From NCBI GenBank assembly GCA_002415465.1, contig DHYT01000023.1:4254-12087 (forward strand): DNA of 7,834 nucleotides, in the 5' to 3' direction. Below, piece by piece: positions 6,312-7,834 of this stretch; the stretch's first letter is position 1; every line of letters begins with the position of its first letter. A program made the position numbers and the translations under genes. The notes under the pieces were generated by a model. The model saw only the letters and a program-made list of their open reading frames with translations, had not been told where the DNA came from and searched no databases. The DNA comes from Desulfobulbaceae bacterium UBA5123 (GTDB taxonomy: Bacteria; Desulfobacterota; Desulfobulbia; Desulfobulbales; UBA5123).

Positions 6312-7823
6312 TCAATCCTCCTCCGGGCCGATATTGATTTGCTTGAGCATGATCTTCACTTCCGCAATCAGGAGGGTGGTGAAGAGAACCAGAAACATGA
6401 AAAAGGTGGTCTGCACCGTGCCGGCGGTCAGATTGCTGCGGGCGACCGTCACCGGCAGGAGGTTCTGGATCGCCCACGGCTGCCGCCCCACCTCCGCCAC
6501 CACCCAGCCGGCCTGGCTGGCGAGATGGGCAAGAATGATGGAAATCATCCCCAGCCCCAACAGCCATTTCTGCTCGGCGATGGTGCCCCGGTAAGTATAG
6601 AAGAGGAAGAGCAGACAGATCACCGGCAGCAGGGTGCCCAGCACCACCATGACATGGAAGCTGTAGAACACCAGCGGCACCGGCGGCACCGCCTCCTCGG
6701 GCTTGTTAAGATATCCGAAGCCAAGATAATCCTGGTGCATCGTAAACTCCGCGAGGGCGGCCTGCGCCCCGGCCTCATCGCCCACCTTCTTGGCCTCCTT
6801 GTAGGCGGCAAGCCGAGTGACCGCGATCTTGCCCCGCTCCATCTTCTCCTTGACGCCCATCACGCCATGTTCGGCATTGCCGTACACCAAGTCGTTGACC
6901 CCTGGCACGAAGGAGCCCGGCTCACGGTTGGCAAGCAGCGACAACACTCCCGGCACCTTCACCGCGAAGAGAAAGGCGTCCTGATCGTCACCCGGTTGCT
7001 TGGCGTGGTTCATCACCCCCATGGCCACCAGCCCGGCCGAGGTTTCGCCATCGTACAGGCCCTCGAAGGCGGCAAGCTTCATCGGTTGATAGCGGGCGTT
7101 GCTGTAGGCGGATTCGTCGCCGGTAAAACCCACCAGGGCCGAAGAGACCAAGCCGAAGACCGCGGCCACGACGATGCTTTTCTTGGCCATCTCCTGATGG
7201 CGGCCCTTCAACAGATACCAGGACGAGATCCCGATCACGAACAGGGAGGCGAGCAGAAAGCTCGAACTCGTGGCGTGGGTGAATTTGCCGATCGCCACCG
7301 GCGAAAAGATCAAGGCGCCGATATCCTGCATCTCGAACCGGGCCAAATCGGGATTAAAGCCCATCCCCACCGGTCGCTGCATCCAGCCGTTGGCGATGAG
7401 GATCCACAGCCCGGAAAGGTTGGAGCCGATGGCGACCATCCAGGTCGCTATCAGATGGAACCTCTTCGAGACCCGGTCCCAACCAAAAAACATCACCGCG
7501 AAGAAGGTGGCCTCGAGGAAGAAGGCGAAAATACCCTCAATGGCCAGCGGCGCCCCGAAGATATCGCCCACCATCCAGGAGTAGTTGGACCAGTTGGTGC
7601 CGAACTCAAACTCAAGGATGATGCCGGTGGCGACGCCGATGGCGAAGTTGATCCCGAACAGCCCCATCCAAAACTTGGTGATCCGCTTCCATGCCTCGTT
7701 GCCGGTCTTGTAGTAGAGGGTCTCATAAAATGCGAGCAGAAAGGAGAGCCCCAGGGTCAGCGGCACGAAGATCCAGTGATACAAGGCGGTGAGCGCGAAC
7801 TGCGCGCGCGCCCAATTCACCAT
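6312..7823 (-). CDS. cydA: Cytochrome bd quinol oxidase subunit I (CydA), long Q-loop form
   Basis: CydA carries haems b558, b595 and d and the quinol site, and reduces O2 to water at the cytoplasmic membrane. As read it has 503 residues. By alignment with E. coli CydA from memory, the haem-related residues are present: His16 (E. coli His19), His183 (His186), Met392 (Met393), Glu97 and Glu104 (Glu99, Glu107), and Glu444 in the GRQPW region. The Q-loop has KLAAFE, with Lys249 and Glu254 matching E. coli Lys252 and Glu257. It continues with a long insert to about 375, so this is the long-loop form. His390 replaces E. coli Arg391. The start is uncertain. The frame stays open to the window edge as xTG-GAT-CTG-ACA-ATG, no Shine-Dalgarno is visible before 7823, and relatives carry a few more N-terminal residues, so the true start may be at or just beyond 7834. 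Confidence 0.95.
   Translation of the reverse strand: MVNWARAQFALTALYHWIFVPLTLGLSFLLAFYETLYYKTGNEAWKRITKFWMGLFGINFAIGVATGIILEFEFGTNWSNYSWMVGDIFGAPLAIEGIFAFFLEATFFAVMFFGWDRVSKRFHLIATWMVAIGSNLSGLWILIANGWMQRPVGMGFNPDLARFEMQDIGALIFSPVAIGKFTHATSSSFLLASLFVIGISSWYLLKGRHQEMAKKSIVVAAVFGLVSSALVGFTGDESAYSNARYQPMKLAAFEGLYDGETSAGLVAMGVMNHAKQPGDDQDAFLFAVKVPGVLSLLANREPGSFVPGVNDLVYGNAEHGVMGVKEKMERGKIAVTRLAAYKEAKKVGDEAGAQAALAEFTMHQDYLGFGYLNKPEEAVPPVPLVFYSFHVMVVLGTLLPVICLLFLFYTYRGTIAEQKWLLGLGMISIILAHLASQAGWVVAEVGRQPWAIQNLLPVTVARSNLTAGTVQTTFFMFLVLFTTLLIAEVKIMLKQINIGPEED
6317..6324 (-). promoter_or_regulatory. Ribosome binding site of cydB inside the end of cydA
   Basis: The reverse strand reads GGAGGAGG within the last cydA codons (those for Pro-Glu-Glu), six bases before the cydB ATG. 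Together with the one-base gap between stop and start, it supports coupled translation of the two large subunits in equal amounts. Confidence 0.8.
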
Positions 7824-7834
7824 TGTCAGATCCA

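Noticed and set aside
1..7834. Searched for CRISPR repeats, tRNA, insertion sequences, inverted terminal repeats and defence or toxin genes
   Set aside because: None was seen. Almost every base belongs to a recognised elongasome or cytochrome bd gene, so I do not claim an undescribed multi-gene system here.

Overview
The window holds eight protein genes in two convergent blocks. Codon use is GC-rich throughout, intergenic gaps are small, and I see no sign of mobile DNA. The forward block (1-4977) is a rod-shape / elongasome cluster: the 3' half of mreB, then mreC, mreD, mrdA (PBP2) and rodA. The reverse block (7823-5062) encodes a cytochrome bd quinol oxidase: cydA, cydB and a 30-residue gene in the position of cydX. 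About 84 bp separate the two blocks and contain two hairpins, both oriented to end reverse-strand transcription.

The organism is most likely a Gram-negative anaerobe or microaerophile, possibly of the Desulfobacterota (former Deltaproteobacteria). That is an inference from three things: the contiguous mreBCD-mrdA-rodA order, a CydB of the divergent type I associate with Bacteroidetes and some anaerobes, and a cysteine-rich metal-site variant in PBP2. No rRNA or other phylogenetic marker is present to confirm it.

Forward block. MreB is the cytoskeletal filament, MreC and MreD link it to the periplasm, RodA polymerises glycan strands from lipid II, and PBP2 cross-links them. A strong 13-pair hairpin sits between mreB and mreC and could reduce read-through from mreB. 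mreD and mrdA overlap by ATGA and are probably translationally coupled. rodA has its own clear Shine-Dalgarno site.

Reverse block. CydA keeps the known haem and quinol residues and a long Q-loop. CydB is divergent at the sites matching the E. coli GFD motif and Asp58. The small third gene has a perfect AGGAGG and one transmembrane helix. The oxidase would reduce O2 to water with quinol electrons, giving respiration or oxygen protection. cydD and cydC are not in the window.

I found no novel multi-gene system. The points most worth checking are the unusual small Cyd subunit, the CydB substitutions, the Cys3His site in PBP2, and the mreB-mreC hairpin. There is no gene-free stretch longer than 300 bases.
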